In this document: positions 61,081 to 64,000 of the stretch, piece after piece
Position numbering within the stretch: position 1 is the stretch's first letter
Layout: the number at the start of each line of letters is the position of its first letter
Source: Varroa destructor
Taxonomy: Eukaryota > Arthropoda > Arachnida > Mesostigmata > Varroidae
DNA length: 64,000 nt
Assembly (NCBI RefSeq): GCF_002443255.2
Contig: NW_019211458.1
Coordinates: 28,672,485-28,736,484 of the forward strand
Direction of reading: 5' to 3'
The notes under the pieces: generated by a model
What the model saw: the letters and a program-made list of their open reading frames with translations, nothing else
Database searches by the model: none
What the model was told of the DNA's origin: nothing
Program-made: the position numbers and the translations under genes

Positions 61081-61122
<42 letters not shown>
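61081..61122. repeat. (CT)n / (GA)n microsatellite
   Basis: 21 uninterrupted CT units. In arthropods GA repeats can bind GAGA-type factors, but that role is not shown here. Confidence 0.95.
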
Positions 61123-61123
<1 letters not shown>

Positions 61124-62247
61124 ACTTCCAGTAACTGCAAGGCGAAGTTGCATTTGTACGAATATATCATGTCTCTTGTAGTATACTTTAGAAATATATT
61201 TTGCAAAAGGTTGTAGTCTAGCGTCTAGTCGACGTCTGGTTTAGCCTAAGTGTTATTAAAACATATATACGCGACAAGCAAGTAACTTATTTGCAGACGG
61301 TGTATGATACAGAGAACATGTCGTATTCATAAGAACCCCTCTTTTGTTATATGAATTGCGTGAAGTATATGGATACTGCCTCTTGTGTTATACCTTGTCA
61401 TTTACGTTTTTTTTTGCGATTTGCAGCGACTTGCATGACACAGGCGCTAGCTGCGCCTTTCTGCAATGTCCTACCTTGACTTGTCTCTTCAAGATATTTA
61501 CAATCTTCTTTATTATTTATAATCTCTTGGCAGTTTTTCAACTTAAACTAGGTCATACTATAACGTTGCAAAGGAGAATGTGTACCACGAATTGCGGCGT
61601 GTGCTCCCAACCTGCACAAGTTACGTTTGAAGTAGACTTAAATTTTTTGTTATATTACTGATACTCATTATTTTAAGCCAATACAATTTGCCTGTTATAT
61701 GCCCACACACTTGGTATGAAACGAAGTGAAGTGGGTCGTATCCAAGTGGGCAGATGCTTGTGAATATTCCATGTAACCAATCACAGTTATGCTTTCTTAT
61801 CGGTTTTTAACATTTTTTTTAACTCGTTTTTCAAATAGCAAACAATTATTTTTAATGAGTCGAGGTTTATACGTACGGCGGCCTTGCAGGACATGACGAT
61901 TTTGAACATTATTAAAAAATAGATGTACCTTTAAGCTAAGCAAATAGCTTCAACAAAACCAGCCTAACGCGCACTCAAGTCGCCCCATCCCTCCTTTCTT
62001 CAATAAGATCACAGAGAAAATGAAACGACGCCTAACTGTCAAGAGTACAATAGCACTACCCGCCAAGCTTTGCGGGGTGGGTTGTCCTCATTCCCGATTG
62101 CGTTTTTTTAAGAAGAATTAATGAACGATTTGTTTTTACAACTATCGCTGTCTGTAGTAGCGACGATACATGCATGTAGACGCTCGTTCACATGTAGGTT
62201 CAAGTGCAATTTCTCGAATCATTGCCTATTCAGGTGTGGACGTTTGG

Positions 62248-62265
62248 CGGGGGGGGGGGAGGGGT
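62248..62265. repeat. Poly-G run
   Basis: About a dozen G, then A and GGGG. It could form a G-quadruplex and is prone to length error. Confidence 0.75.
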
Positions 62266-63110
62266 AGATCCCCGCTTAGCGGCCCCCGTGTGCGCTTCTC
62301 CACTCTGAACGGACATCCGGCTATCGAGAAAAGCTTCTTACCCCTGTTTCTACGCTGAAGTTTCATGTGGCGATGCGCAGCCCCCTGCTATTATTGCCAA
62401 TAATACTAAATCGCCCACAGATACCAGTCTCTAGGCAGTGTTTAGTACGAACTGTTAATTCATAACGCTTAGCTGCCTAGCACCTTAAACAAGGTAATGT
62501 CCTCGCACTCAGCCTACCTTTGCGAGTCCACCCCTTATCATTCAAACGACGTTGCGTAGTCGTCTCCCAGTAATATTTTAGTCCGGGCGTTGAGCTACAA
62601 TACATCGCTCGAGCGTCCTGATGTTAGAACGAACTATCATTTTCTTTGTATGGCATAGTCAAGCAAGCTCGATGGCAGGGAATGGCACCAGCGCGACGAT
62701 AGGTCTTCCTAAGATAAAGAAGATAATCGTCTAAAGGCAAATTACCGCGCTTATCTGTGCGGAGATATATATAAACAGGGGGAATACTGCTTGGCCAGCG
62801 CAATCTAATTCTGATTGATTATACAGCAAGGAGAAGCGACTGGCCTAAGTGTGGCAGAGATCATTTGAGGGCTCTAAGGGAATGGAAATTGTTTCGAACC
62901 CAACCCACCAGTGTGGCCATTTATGGCGACTGCAACTTTTGATGTGATGCAAACAAACGAACAATATTACTTCTCCGATTCTTACAGGTAATTGTCAGAC
63001 ACAGCATGAAAGCTAGCGCTTAATCTTTTATGAACAAATAAATTGTAGATCGTAGATTTGAAAAGCAATAATCTACGTTACAAAGCGTTTCTTGCTTGAT
63101 TTAAAAACGA

Positions 63111-63135
63111 TATATATATATATATATATATATAT
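63111..63135. repeat. (AT)n microsatellite
   Basis: About 12 AT units. Confidence 0.9.
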
Positions 63136-64000
63136 TTGAAACAGGTAATCTAGTATCTAACAAGTAGTATGTTTAACCTTGAAGGACGGCAGTGAACTAC
63201 ACTTTTCTAGTACATAATTATGAGGACAAGACATGGCAAACGGAACTAAGCGCCTTCTTCAATGCTTTTGTTTCCTAGTTTTTGTGGGTATGTTAAAATA
63301 TTTGAACTTACCTGCCCGCTACCCGTGTCTTGAATTCATCTAAATATATTGCAATTTAGACCTGAATCCAATTTGAATTTTACGAATAACTGTAGATCGT
63401 CTTAAACTCATTTATAAAAACCGGGCTGAATTATCCTTGCCGCATTATACTACGAATATTATTAGTGCCTTCGGGTATTAACGCCGTGTCTCGAAAATAT
63501 ATTAACAAATAACAAGGAATTTGTGGTCGTTTAATTTCTAACTTATGCTTTTATTTCGTGCAAAAGGACGCCAATGTTCCCCTTCCGCCACTAAACTGTG
63601 GACCGCAACGTTTGGATTAGCTGTACAAGTTGTACGGATCCCGTTGGTCTCGCTATGCTGCTTTGTTTGTTAGGTGGGACAACGTCGTCCTTCCTTTTCG
63701 TCTTCGTCTCTTATTAGCCACCCTGTGTTGCTTGCTACTTGGGTTTGCCAGCAGCCACCCCACTATTTGCCCCTCGACGACCGACTCGTTCTTCCGCGCA
63801 GCACAGCAACTATCCTCTTTTCCTTCGCCATTTTGTTTTGGCCCCACATCATTTTCTGGGTCCCTCTACTTCTTTCCACCATCCAATACTCCATAGAGTT
63901 TAGCCGATCCCATACCTCTTCTCTACTCTCCACACCGCCGGGACCTCCGACCCTGGTACGGGCCCACACCCACATATTGCCGCTGGTTCCTGTGTGTTCA

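Larger units (their letters stand above)
61123..64000. other. Non-coding DNA to window end
   Basis: No gene is recognised. It holds a poly-G run near 62248 and an (AT)n run at 63111. The frame at 63630-63896 looks signal-peptide-like but begins with TTG. Confidence 0.5.

Overview
The window is animal nuclear DNA: one multi-exon gene with GT-AG introns, many (AT)n and other microsatellites, a 100-base assembly gap, and tens of kilobases without recognisable genes. The gene is FoxA/forkhead (HNF3 class), identified by its complete winged-helix domain and a FoxA C-terminal motif. The glutamine- and histidine-rich linkers, the compact gene and a rosa-like mariner relic suggest an arthropod. A chelicerate such as a mite or tick is plausible, but the species call is only inference.

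Layout. 1-1274 is upstream DNA and 5' leader, with a (GAC/ACG)n repeat close to the start of the coding sequence. FoxA runs on the plus strand in three coding exons (1275-1950, 7167-7535, 7878-8266), with introns of 5,216 and 342 bp. The first intron cuts the forkhead domain between the recognition helix and the wing. The reading frame that carries the FoxA-like N-terminus has no ATG before 1401. An ACG codon sits in a full Kozak context at 1275, and there is no ATG at all from 851 to 1400. From 8267 to about 11.1 kb I see no gene, and a long 3' UTR is likely. The remaining ~53 kb is essentially a gene desert. It holds a decayed mariner-like transposon (42.93-44.16 kb), several near-perfect hairpins, an exact 92-bp direct duplication (56.95 and 57.92 kb), a GC-rich promoter-like island with an RFX X-box (55.9-57.3 kb), microsatellites, and several GC-richer islands of unknown role.

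Interpretation. A single developmental transcription factor at the edge of a large non-coding tract is the usual arrangement for a gene with distant enhancers, so the islands may be regulatory. That is inference. I found no tRNA, rRNA, CRISPR array or second confident protein-coding gene. Most open frames elsewhere lack ATG starts, similarity or plausible composition.
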